Origin: Heligmosomoides polygyrus polygyrus
Taxonomy: Eukaryota; Nematoda; Chromadorea; Rhabditida; Heligmosomidae
NCBI GenBank assembly: GCA_947396885.1
Contig: OX377202.1
Location: 1,240,001-1,304,000 of the forward strand
Reading direction: 5' to 3'
DNA length: 64,000 nt
The position numbers were made by a program, and so were the translations under genes. Positions 54,065 to 63,770 of this stretch are shown piece after piece. The notes under the pieces were generated by a model. It did no database searches and was not told the DNA's origin. It saw only the letters and a list, made by a program, of their open reading frames with translations. Position 1 is the first letter of the stretch; the number at the start of each line of letters is the position of its first letter.

Positions 54065-54889
54065 GAATTAATTATAATTTTAAAAATTCTATTATTTTAT
54101 ACTATTCTTTACTTCTTTGAATTTTACACTTTCTTATGTTTTATATTGTACATTATATGCTTGCTTCTTCGTTGTGCTTTGAGACAAATTCAAGTTGATT
54201 ATTTTCCCCTAAAAAGATTTTTTTAAATAAAACTATTACACATATTGGGCCTCTAAACTAAAAAAATTCAAAGAATGTTACACCAAATTTTCGTAGAACG
54301 AAAAATTATTCTAATCGTCTTATTGAGCCTATAGTTTGACCTGCCTGAAGGTCATTTCGATTTGGAAGAGTTCGCTTCGGTTTCAGAAGTCATAAAGCTA
54401 GTTCAGAAGTGTCCAGTTCGAGGTGAAAATGGTTTGAACAGGCGAATAAGGTGTCGGTGCTCCACAATGGGCAGATTTTTCGGCGATTCCTCGGTTTTGA
54501 TCAATTTCTATAATTTGCAGAGGCGATTAATCACATTAATCATAGCGTCTAAAGCGTCATGGGTGCATGTCGCGAATGTGGGCAGCACTTCGGACATGAG
54601 AGCGCGCCAAGCGATCAGGTCGTATTGAATGGTCGTACTAGTCAGAGAGGACGTCTATTGCTACCGTTCGCTACCTTGATTGGATTTCGCGTGTTTGACT
54701 GCTGGCTACAATTGGCCAGCGCGCCCCATCTCCAAATGCTGCCCACATTCGCGACATGGACCGATGGGCCGCAGAAATGAGTCACTCCAGCAGCTGTCAA
54801 TTCTCAAACGCTTCCGAGTACAGTTCCACAGGCCAACTGCTAGCTGTGCCTGGTGGAGCTGGCGTGCTGGGCGTCCTGGTCTAAGCCGG

Positions 54890-55150
54890 CACTGAAAAAG
54901 AGCGACGACGGCGCCGCCGCCGGCGGCCATCACCACCCGCCACGGCCGCCGCCGCCGCCGCTTACACCGGCGAATTGGGGTCAAAGCGCTGAAAAAACTG
55001 GGCCAAGCGCCGGCGAAAACGCGGTCAATCGCCCGTTTCACAAACTTCGCCCCACACACACACTCACGGGCACATTTACACGCTGTCTGGGTCAGCCGCA
55101 AGACCGTCTGTCGGCCGCCGTCGATCCGAGTGCGGTCCACGGCGGCTACA
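54890..55150. other. GC-rich island 5
   Basis: (GCC)n runs (CCGCCGCCGCCGCCGC near 54945) over about 260 bp with open frames on both strands. On the minus strand an ATG followed by Ala/Gly codons precedes CTCTTTTTCAG, an acceptor-like site. Unresolved. Confidence 0.55.
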
Positions 55151-55329
55151 GGGACTTACTTGGGTCGACGAACACGGAATGCTTGTTGAATGGCTGAATC
55201 TGGATCGGGATCCGAGTCAATGCTGCGCATTTTAACGGTTAGCGATCTCAACCAATTAACTGGAATTTTCCACTAAAATCTGGTTTTAGAGACCTCACGG
55301 ATTTTTTTCGGAAATTTAGCGACATACCG

Positions 55330-55420
55330 TCGAAGTTGAATGCGTGGCGCATTCCACAAGGGATCGATTGACGCCGTCCTTTGTCCTTTACAATTCAAAT
55401 CTAGCTCAACCGTGTAGAAA
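55330..55420 (+). repeat. SINE tail with GCGTGGCGCAT core
   Basis: GTTGAATGCGTGGCGCATTCC, then GGATCGATTGACGCCGTCC and TTTGTCC, as at the 3' ends of the SINEs. Confidence 0.5.
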
Positions 55421-55534
55421 GCTGGCGCACTAATTGAGACACACCGACCACCGACTCTAGGCCTCGTGAGGAAAAGCCTGTAGACAAAAGTGAACGAAGT
55501 ATCACCAACACCAACGTCTTTATGCGTCTCTAGG

Positions 55535-56135
55535 CACCCCTCACGCGTGCCAGAATAGCCCAATCGGTCCCCTTAGTAAAAATAACATGAAGGCCGTCAT
55601 AGCTCTCTTAGGACTTTCACGAAGGAACTCAATGAAATGCTAGCGAAACGATGTATGTAGCCGGCCCACCTAATGTTTGACGGGATAGTTGCCGTCGAAG
55701 GTCTATGAAGCCGATGAATTTTCTGTGGAAACGAAGATGTCCCTTCCACCCTAACCCGCTTATCATTCAACCGCTCGAGCGGGAGCTAGCGACGACTCCA
55801 TTGATCCCTGCTGTATGCCATAGTGACCCAGTTGGTTGTCCGTGCTCTCAGCGAAACGCAGCGCATGCCTGGCCCATCTAGTTTTCCGTTTACAGCAACA
55901 TAACGACGTAGAACCTCAACGTAAAAGCGATGTGAGCCAGTCCAAACCCTACCGTACCGCTTATCGTCTGATTAGTCTTCATGGTACTCCATTAGCACAT
56001 GCAACGTTTTCGTTCGTCCCTGCTGCATGCCAGAGTAGCCCAGCAGGCCGTCTTCGAAAGAAGGGCATTCTTCAGAGTTATACTAATGTGTTCGCGCACA
56101 TTACTGACCCACCTAATCTTCGACGGCATGACCCA
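55535..56135 (-). mobile_element. RTE fragments
   Basis: Three pieces (about 55545-55690, 55800-55890 and 56010-56130) carry the reverse of RTE 3' phrases, such as GCGTGCCAGAATAGCCC and GGCCCACCTAAT. Intervening sequence is unrelated. Confidence 0.5.
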
Positions 56136-56316
56136 GGCAACAGCTTTTCGATCTCGAACGACGACGAACCTAATGACGTCCAAACATTGAGGGACGCCCA
56201 GGTGTTCGCCTGCCACCCGCGGAAACCAGTCAGTTACGGACCCGTCCAGGGCGTCAATGAAACGTCTAATTAATGCCGTCCTTTATCCTTCTCCATTAAG
56301 CTGCAAAACCAATTCC

Positions 56317-58410
56317 GCTTGCTAGAAAAGGTCGGCAACTGCACAGAGGCTGAAGAGCAATGGAATATCATAAAGGAAGCTACTCGTGCTTGCGCTGAAG
56401 AAAACATCGGGAGAAGGAGAGGCACTCGTAAAGAACAGTGGATAAGGCACGAAACGTGGGATCTAATAGACGAGCGGAAGCGTACGAAGCAACAAAAGGA
56501 CCGATCTAATTAGAGCGATGCGGTTAAATGGGAGTATTGCCGGAAGTACGCTGAACTCGATCGGTTAGTCAAACGATCCTGACGAGCCGATAAAAAGAAT
56601 TGGCTGACGCAAAAAGGTGTAGAGACACAAAACGCTGCCGAACGTGGTGACTCGAAAACGCTCTACAGAATCGTGAGAGAGCTAACAGGAACACACAGCA
56701 GCTCAAACACACCGATAAAGGATCGAGGCGGCAAGTTGCTCGTCACGGACGAAGAACAGATCGAGAGATGGGTTGCGCACTTCAAAGAAGTCCTGAACCA
56801 GCCGGAACCTAGTGCTACATATGACTTTCGAGATGAGGAAGAGGAGAGCGTTCTGGAATTTTACATGGGCGACATAACATTGGAGGAGAAGGATAGAGCA
56901 ATCAAAAGTCTGAAAGGTGGTAAAGCGCCGGGTCTCGATGAAATCTCCGCTGAGCTTCTAAAGGCAGGAGTCAGAGCAATGACCACTACATTGACGAGGC
57001 CATTCAACATATGCGGGCAGCTGCTAAGTTCCGGAAGACTGGAAGAGAGGAGTCATCGTCAAAATACCCAAAAAGGTGACTTATAAGAATGTGGAAACTG
57101 GCGAGGAGTTACATTGCTTTCTATACCCGGCAAGGTGTTCTGCTTAATTCTACTAAATCGACTACGAGCCGCGGTAAATGAAAGACTTCGTGAAGAACAA
57201 TGTGGATTCCGAGGTGCCAGGTCATGCAGCGAACAGATATTTACCCTACGGAATGTCATTGAGCAATGCATTGAATTTCGAACGCAACTTCTCGTCAATT
57301 TCGTGGATTTTCGGAAGGCCTTCGATAGTATACACCGTGAATCGCTATGGTCAATTCTCAGGATCTACGGTATACCCCAGCCTTTTGTGGAAATCTTCAA
57401 GAAGCTGTACAAGAATTCCTCCTGTTGCGTCAGAACGAATGCAATGCACACGACATTCTTCGAAGTTGTTACCGGAGTGAGACAAGGATGTGTACTCTCC
57501 CCTCTTCTGTTCAATGTTGCTCTGGACTTCATTATAAGGAAATCCATGAAAGGTGATGAAACGGGTATCATCAAATGGAGCAGGACATACCAATTAACAG
57601 ACCTCGATTTCGCAGACGATGTAGCCATCATAGCCGAGAACAACGGTTTACTGCAACAGGCGACCACAAACCTCGCGAACGAAGCCAGGAAAATTGGACT
57701 AGGATTAAACCCGGACAAGTCGAAAGTGATGAGCATAGGGAGAACAGGTATGAACGTAGATATCAACGTTAAGGCATCACAGCTCGAAACTGTCTAGAAG
57801 TTCACATATCTTGGAAGTACCGTGTCACGCGACGGGAATGTGGAATCAGAAATACTAACGAGGATTGTGAAGGCTTCATCTGTGTTTCGGAAGCTTGGTC
57901 CAATCTGGAGCTTACCGTCAATCGCGTCGAAGATAAAGCTGCGGCTTTACCACTCAATTGTAGTCCCGATTGTTGCCTACGCGAGTGAAACATGGGCCAT
58001 GTCTATGAAGTGCGCCAAAAAGCTAAACGCCTTCCACCAGAGATGTCTTCGTCGGATATTGGGAGTGCGATATACAGACCGTGTGACTAATTGTGAAGTC
58101 CTAAACCGGAGCGGTTAAAGTAGTCTTTCTGCATTAATCGCACGAAGACGTCTACGCCTCGCAGGACACGTAATGCGAATGCCCGAGTACCGATTTCCTC
58201 GAGTAGCCATGTGTTGGATTCCTGAAGGTGGTAGCAGAGCGCGCGGTAATCCGAGAAACACATGAAGGCGAACATTCGTAAAGGACCTTCAACTACTAAA
58301 TATTTCCAGAGACGAAGGTGAGGAGTTGGCACAAGACAGGTATCAATGGAGAAGTCTCGTCGCCCGATATGCCCAACAGCACGGGAGGAACTAAGTCTAA
58401 GTAGGAGAGT
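56317..58410 (+). pseudogene. LINE (non-LTR retrotransposon) pol, broken
   Basis: The reverse transcriptase of a non-LTR element covers about 2.1 kb: upstream linker (LYRIVRELTG, GKAPGLDEISAELLK), RT core (LLVNFVDFRKAFDSIHRE, GVRQGCVLSPLLFN, LDFADDVAII with the catalytic Asp pair) and the C-terminal region (TYLGSTVSRDGNVESEI, ASETWAMSMK, LAGHVMRMPEYRFPRV). Stops near 56511, 56579, 57795 and 58117 and a shift near 57090 kill it. The endonuclease part is absent. It is not of the same subfamily as the other RTEs here, so I leave the clade open. Confidence 0.87.
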
Positions 58411-58494
58411 CTGCTTTAAGCTACGAAAGGCAACAGTAATCTAGACTCTCTTCCCAAAAGGCGTGAAAGCTCAGCATCCTCTGTTACTTTATGG

Positions 58495-58812
58495 CGATTT
58501 TTTTCTTAGAACTTTCCTCCACGAGAAACTGAAAACAAAGAAGTGGGCCAGTAGTTGAGAACAGGAAGATGGGGGACTAAAGAGGGGAGGGAAGACCAGT
58601 AAAGGCTGACCAGCAATTAGATCCAGTAAGAAGAAACGAGTGAGGGGGAACATGGCCTAAGAAGTCATGTCAACCATATCTGGAAACGCTAGCTGTTGAG
58701 CATGAGAACGATTTTTTTCTTAGAACTTTCCTCCACGAGAAACTGAAAACAAAGAAGTGGGCCAGTAGTTGAGAACAGGAAGATGGGGGACTAAAGAGGG
58801 GAGGGAAGACCA
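58495..58812 (+). repeat. 104-bp direct repeat, two copies 214 bp apart
   Basis: CGATTTTTTTCTTAGAACTT through GAGGGAAGACCA (58495-58598) returns at 58709-58812, reading as identical. The 110 bp between are unrelated. Confidence 0.85.
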
Positions 58813-58971
58813 CTGAAAGACTACTGAAAACAGCAAATCTATCGCTAGGCTTTCTATGGAATGCAAATTGTTAGCAAACGAACTGGTATGAGCTGGTTCA
58901 AAGCATAAATATCGATTGATACCTAGTGTCTGCTTAAAAATCGAGGTCTATGTTTTGCACAGAGATCATTG

Positions 58972-59432
58972 ACTGCAACTGAATCTTATGAAGACGATGT
59001 TCACGAGGAACGGACGAGTCTCTGATGCCCCATTCTCGCTCAACGGAACGAAGATCTCCGAGTGCTCTAGCTGCGGCTGTCTAGGTCCTGAAGTCAATAG
59101 GGCTGACGTTCGAAGATCGGTGCTGCCGCATCGGCCGAGTCGTCGAGAATTAGGTGGACCGGCTACGCAACGCGCTTCGCAGACACCCGCTGATCGAGAG
59201 CGTCACCGACTGGATTCCGCAGAATGTCAAGCGAACACCATGACGCTCACCAACACGTTGGTCGGACTTCTTCGTGAAAGCCCTGAACGACCGATATGAC
59301 GCTCTTCGTGTCCCTCGAACGAGGAGGATCCATTGGAGCACTCTGGCACGCGACAGGGACGAACGGAGACGCTGCTGGCGCCCGCTCGAACAAATCGATG
59401 ATCGACGGGACGACAGGTGACACAGGTGACGT
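58972..59432 (+). mobile_element. RTE fragment, same subfamily as 8060
   Basis: CTGAATCTTATGAAGACGAT, the SDAPFSLNGT coding segment, then after an internal deletion of about 280 bp near 59100 the 3' end ([18 protein letters not shown] and ACAGGTGACACAGGTGAC). Confidence 0.8.
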
Positions 59433-59503
59433 TTTGCCCGCGCGACTGTCGCTATTGCCGCGGACTATGAACACGCCCTGAGAGCTCTAGTCGTAAGATA
59501 GCA

Positions 59504-59597
59504 ATGGAGCGCGAAATCCTCCTAAGTGAGGCTACCCAACTGATCGTCGCGTATATTTCCTCCTACCCAGGAGAACGGCTGTTGGCCGGAGTAATTG
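59504..59597 (+). CDS. Candidate plus-strand first exon
   Basis: An ATG opens 31 codons (MEREILLSEATQLIVAY, then SSYPGERLLAGVI) to a strong donor ATTG|GTGAGT, passing one G to the next exon. The following candidate exon (59734) needs exactly two bases to follow one, so the phase fits. No clear trans-splice site lies upstream. Because it lies on the opposite strand to gene A and close to it, I treat it as possible only. Confidence 0.3.
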
Positions 59598-59733
59598 GTG
59601 AGTGCTACCTCCTGGGTAAGTTTCTATCTTTTTGAGCTAACACAGGGTTAACTCGTCGTTGTATATGGCTTTGGGGTACGGGCGAGGAACTCGTCCTGAT
59701 TCCATAACGAAAGTTTACGACGTTACACTTCAG

Positions 59734-59949
59734 AAAAGGCAAATTGTTCACAAAAAGACGTCCAGGATGGCAGACTGACGTATTCGATGCAAAGCCGGAC
59801 CTTCGAAATTCCAGTCAAACTCCGATCACGGACATCGCCGCCATCCTCCACATTACATGGAAATGCCAGAGACTTAGTTGTAAACAACAGAAGGGGAGAG
59901 AAGCCGAGAAGATGCCTCGCGCACAGTCAGCGCAAGTCCAAAGAACAAG
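59734..59949 (+). CDS. Candidate plus-strand second exon
   Basis: The acceptor is GTTACACTTCAG and the donor AACAAG|GTGAAC. It gives 216 nt, open in the phase set by the exon at 59504-59597: KANCSQKDVQDGRLTYS, then a Ser/Arg/Lys-rich stretch. No family match. It ends only 51 bp before the minus-strand exon at 60001-60172, which is unusual, so one of the two may be chance. Confidence 0.3.
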
Positions 59950-60000
59950 GTGAACAGGTGATTAAGCGGTCATCTAAGTCAATAACTTCTCTAAACGAAC

Positions 60001-60172
60001 CTCCGACAATGACGGCCAGAAGGTACGGCACGTGCAGCTCGCAGAGCGGGCACATCTTCTTCAGGTAGCGGGTGCGAAGCGCATCGTAGAGTCGCGTCTC
60101 CTTCGCTCTCAACCGAACACGACTACACCCGAGCCACACCAGCACCATGGAGTTGTACAGCGAGCAGGCCAG
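60001..60172 (-). CDS. Gene A, exon with hydrophobic segment
   Basis: The acceptor is GAGCACTGTTTCAG and the donor TCGGAG|GTTCGT. It is 172 nt, open in phase 0 for 57 codons with one base left over. The peptide runs LACSLYNSMVLVWLGC, then basic RVRLRAKETRLYDALRT, a CPLC pair, and HVPYLLAVIVG. This could be a membrane or buried helical segment. GC and codon use are clearly coding-like against AT-rich flanks. Phase links it to the exons at 63243-63326 (upstream) and 41367-41425 (downstream). Not recognised. Confidence 0.7.
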
Positions 60173-60702
60173 CTGAAACAGTGCTCATCTGCAGCACGAC
60201 CGCGATAAAGTGAGGTGCCAGTGAGCACATGATATCTAGGGCAATCCTACTAGAACATTCTCAGATCAAATTCTTTTGGAGGGTTTGCTTCAGTTGCCGA
60301 CTAAATGTAGAAACGTCGAAGGTGGGTGAATTCCAGGAGCGCTTCTTCCATAATGTTGAACTCCCATGGACTTGAAAGAGAAAGTCAGAATTCTAAGGCG
60401 AAGAGAACAAAATGTTCGCACGTATACCACAGCTCCTCTCTGCCAGAGGCTGGGAAGGAAAAAAGTTACTGGAAATTGGCCAGAGTAGTCGGCCGGACAT
60501 AGCAAAGCGACCATAATAGCTGAATTTTCAAACTATCAAACAAGCAATTCAAAAATGCGGAATTACTGGTGTAATGCTGTAAAATGTTGCAACACTTCAG
60601 TCTGCACCTAACCCTTGCTGATAGCCCTACTGGTTTTACTGAAGTTATCGAGCTTTGGGCTTTAGCTTCTTGAATCAATGCTTGCATTCTTAGGTACACC
60701 TA

Positions 60703-61600
60703 TTAGGGGGGGGGGGCAAAAGTAATGAGACACCCCATGCCGTGTCCATATATCTCGTGGCTGGAGTCTGGTTTCGTGCTTGTCGTATTTGTATGTTTGT
60801 ATGCTACTTACTGAAGCCCACCTGAGAAGTTACCACTTCCGCCCTTTCCAGAAGCATGCCAAAACCCCAGTCTGTCTCATGCCGAAACCCCAGTCTGACG
60901 AGTCGACCTGTGTCGCGCAAATCTCGCCCAATTCCCAACCCCGAGCAGCCTGGGCTCAATATTCACGCAAGATCAGAAGTACGTCTTCTACCTTAACCCT
61001 GCCAAGCAGCGAGTCTGGGTGAGGCCTGGTGACCTGTCACCGACCTTCGTTCGGCAAGATGCTCACGGCCAGAATTCCGCACCTTTGGAGCTTTTGGATC
61101 TGCGCCCATGGATCGGTTTACCGGAAGCTGTTTCCCAAGAGCACGACGATGAACTCCAAGGCCATGGTGAACGAAAAAGAAGAGATGGGCCGGCGACTCG
61201 CTCTTATTCATTCCCAGCGCTTCAAGAAGGTTCACCCCATCGGGAACAAGTAACCACGGAACAAGCTTGGGCAGGCGGGCTACGTTCAGTGGTAGTCGCA
61301 TGGAGAGATGTCCACCGCATTCGCTGGACATCTCTCCATGCGACTACCACTACTTCTTGAGCCTGCAGGACTTCCTCGTCGGAAGGGACACAAGAACCCA
61401 AGCAGTACGTGACAACCATATTGAGCAGTTGTTCAACACCAGGCCCAAGCAGTTCTGCAAGGATGGGATCAAGACGTTGGCTGAGCGATGGCAGCAAGGT
61501 CCTTGTCCTTAATGGCAAATAGTTGTAATTGAGTTATAAAGAGAAGATTAAGATTTTTCTCAATTTGTCTCATTACTTTTGGCCGCCCCCCCCCCCCTAA
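60703..61600 (+). mobile_element. Mariner, internally deleted (898 bp), sister of 53162
   Basis: The ends TTAGGGGG...CAAAAGTAATGAGACA are inverted, with an expanded G/C run at each end, and TA flanks both sides (60701-60702 and 61601-61602). It is collinear with the copy at 53162-54064 through most of its length, so the two share one deletion event. It lies in the first visible intron of gene A. Confidence 0.88.
60946..61512 (+). pseudogene. Mariner transposase remnant with inverted duplication
   Basis: The catalytic half remains (IFTQDQKYVF, then SPCDYHYFLSLQDFLVGR, third Asp retained) but is broken by several shifts. A 27-bp segment at 61288-61314 is the exact reverse complement of 61325-61351, replacing the normal sequence found in the sister copy. 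Confidence 0.85.
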
Positions 61601-61884
61601 TATTTTCAAATAAGCTTTATTTTCTTGTTAATTAGATTCAGGCTTAAAAACCGACGTAGTACAAGAATATGACTAGTTTGCCACAGAACCGTTATGCATT
61701 TGGCCATACACAATCCATGTCTTGTCTAAAATGTGAAGCTTTGGACGTGTGCGTGGCGCAATCCTTGCCTTTCTCGTGCAACAAAATATGTGTGTAATAC
61801 GCTTTCGTACACACCGTAACACGCTGAGAGAATTTTACTGGGAGCAGCGTTAAAAGATACAGGAAGGCGTTCATTAATCAATCC

Positions 61885-61942
61885 TCTCTGGGACGCGCCA
61901 CGCATTTCACTTCTACGGGATTTTGAATGCGTATCTGGCATA
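61885..61942 (-). repeat. SINE 3' part, minus strand, split by an RTE
   Basis: GGGACGCGCCACGCATTTCAC and TGAATGCGTATCTGGCATA are the reversed SINE tail. The SINE continues at 63219 after the RTE. The last 12 bases, GTATCTGGCATA, are the target duplication. Confidence 0.6.
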
Positions 61943-63206
61943 AAAGATACTGCTCAATCGTATGGAGCGTTGCTTGGATGAGTGTCAGCCAGTGGAGCAA
62001 GCAGGGTTTCGCAAGGATTTCTCCTGCATGGACCATATTCAGACTGTCTCACGGCTCATCGAGAGGAGCCGCGAATACCACCTCCCACTTGTCCTTGTCT
62101 TCGTGGATTACAGGAAAGCGTTCGACTCTGTGGAAATCAACGCCGTTTTAAACGCACTTGTGCACGCTGGTATACCATCGCCCTACATTCGACTTCTCGA
62201 CGAATGCTTCTCGAACACATCGACTACCCTCCAGCTGTTCGATCGAAAGCTTAAGATTCCTATCGGGAAAGGAGTACGGCAGGGGGACACGATTTCTCCC
62301 AAGCTATTCACAGCTGCACTCCAGGATGCCATGAAAGACTTGAACTGGGACGATAAAGGCTACCTTGTCGACGGTAAACGGATCAGCAACCTTTGCTCCG
62401 ACGACGATATTGTTCTCATCTCTACCAGCACGGCAGAAGCCGAGGAAATGCTGAACGAGCTCAATGTGGCAGGTATGAAGATTGGATTGGACATGAATAT
62501 GTCCAAAACGCAGTTTATGGTCAACCCGTGGTGTGACACGAGACTCGTAAGGTTAAATGGAGTCGCTCTACAACAGGTCGACTCCTACGTCTATCTGGGA
62601 AGAGAGCTGAACATGGATAACGACCTCGCTCCTGAAATCGCCCGCAGGAGACGCGCAGCATGGGCAGCCTTCGGTTCGATTCGCGAAGTCACCGATCAGG
62701 TCAAGGATCCCGGCCTCAGGGCCTCGATATTCAACGCCTTCGCACTGTCTGAGATGTGCTACGCGACGAGAACCTGGCCCGACAACAGGGCAATCGCCAG
62801 ATCAATGCAAACCACGCATCGTGCACTGCAGAGATGTCTTCTAAGGACAAGCCTTCGTCAGCAATGGCAAGAAGGCCTACGAAGCTCGGAGCTACGATAG
62901 AAGTCGCAATTAGCAGACCCGCTGCAGTACATGAAGAAGTCCAAATATCGCTGGGCCGGACACCTGCTTCGACGAAAGGACGATAGATGGAGTCTCCGTG
63001 TCACAGAATGGCTCCCGAGAGACCATAAGAGACCACTGGGACGACCGCCACGCGATGGGCAGACTCATTCTCAAGATCTTTCAGAGAGCGGAGTCTGCCT
63101 CACTGGATGCAAGCAGCCAGAGATCGAGCGGTCTGGAAGAGTTGTGGTCCCCGCTGAGAAGACCTCCAGCCGACAAAAGGACCATCAAAGTATCAAAGTA
63201 AAGTAA
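61943..63206 (+). mobile_element. RTE-type LINE, 5'-truncated, with target duplication
   Basis: One long frame (61962-62900, 312 codons) carries RT: VEQAGFRKDFSCMDHI, VFVDYRKAFDSVE, GKGVRQGDTISPK, then LCSDDDIVLI where relatives have RFADD, so the Asp pair is kept but its context changed. The C-terminal part (KYRWAGHLLRRKDDRW) is in another frame. The 3' end is AAAGTATCAAAGTAAAGTAA. The 12-bp duplication GTATCTGGCATA flanks it (61931-61942 and 63207-63218). Probably inactive but young. Confidence 0.88.
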
Positions 63207-63242
63207 GTATCTGGCATATACATACAATGACAGTAAACTTAC

Positions 63243-63326
63243 GCCGTGTGTCTCCCTGTTCAGGATGCTACAGGCCGCTGAAGACAACGAGTCGGCGAAT
63301 CGAAGCTGCAGCGAGTGGCTGGCCAT
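63243..63326 (-). CDS. Gene A, 5'-most visible exon (84 nt)
   Basis: The acceptor GAGATGCGTTTCAG is followed directly by ATG, and the donor is CACGGC|GTAAGT, near consensus. It is 28 codons in phase 0 (MASHSLQLRFADSLSS, then CSILNRETHG). It could be an internal exon, or the first coding exon joined to a spliced leader, because nematode trans-splice sites often lie just before the ATG. The next exon downstream in the gene is 60001-60172. Not recognised. Confidence 0.65.
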
Positions 63327-63522
63327 CTGAAACGCATCTCGATTAGGAACTGCCAAAGAATGTCAGCATTAACGGAAAGAATTTCTTCAAAATTCTCGGT
63401 ATTTCGATCCCAGACGAAGCTTCGTTGACCATAATGATTTTACAAATAACTTTTCATCTGTACGAGACTGTCCTAAGGTTTTTAGCCCAAATAGTATTGT
63501 GTTCGTCTCGGCTACATGCGAA

Positions 63523-63655
63523 CTTATACTTTATACTTCGCCGCCGAGCGACGCGACGCCACGTATAGTGTCCATATTGATAGATCACGTCGCACGACCA
63601 ATGTGGCCACAATACACGGCGTCGCGTCGCCTGGCGGCGAAGTATAAATGAGCCC
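63523..63655. repeat. Palindromic GACGCGAC-type MITE, about 130 bp
   Basis: ACTTTATACTTCGCCGCCGA and its inverse GGCGGCGAAGTATAAATGAG form the ends. The interior has GTCGCACGACCAATGTGGCC. It is the clearest short copy of the family at 2779 and 4838. Confidence 0.75.
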
Positions 63656-63770
63656 TTACGCAACTCTTGGAAGAAATCGTTGATTTCTTTGCCAGTTTCT
63701 GATAAACCAACTTTTGCTGGAATCTTTTGTGCTCAACTGATTTTCTATCACTTTTGACTTAATAAATGTT

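Larger units (their letters stand above)
52535..54430. repeat. Foldback FB, copy interrupted by a mariner
   Basis: The left arm is at 52535-52740 with cores at 52829 and 52979. The right arm, inverted, lies at 54235-54430 and ends GTTCGAGGTGAAAATGG. The mariner at 53162-54064 lies between. Confidence 0.6.
787..63326 (-). other. Long multi-exon gene spanning the window (gene A, family unknown)
   Basis: Ten putative exons on the minus strand are linked here because each has a TTTCAG-like acceptor, a GT donor or stop, and a frame that continues exactly into the next. Exon lengths are 84, 172, 59, 105, 80, 110, 118 and 54 nt, then one of two last exons. Phases run 0, 1, 0, 0, 2, 1, 2, 2. The joined product is about 307 residues: a hydrophobic-to-basic N-terminal part, a polar linker, a charged coiled coil of about 38 residues and a basic Ser/Arg-rich tail. 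Introns reach about 19 and 30 kb and are packed with transposons, while those between the 7-kb exons are under 200 bp. The continuous phase is seen in the sequence; that all exons belong to one transcript is inference. More upstream exons may lie beyond 64 kb. Confidence 0.55.
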
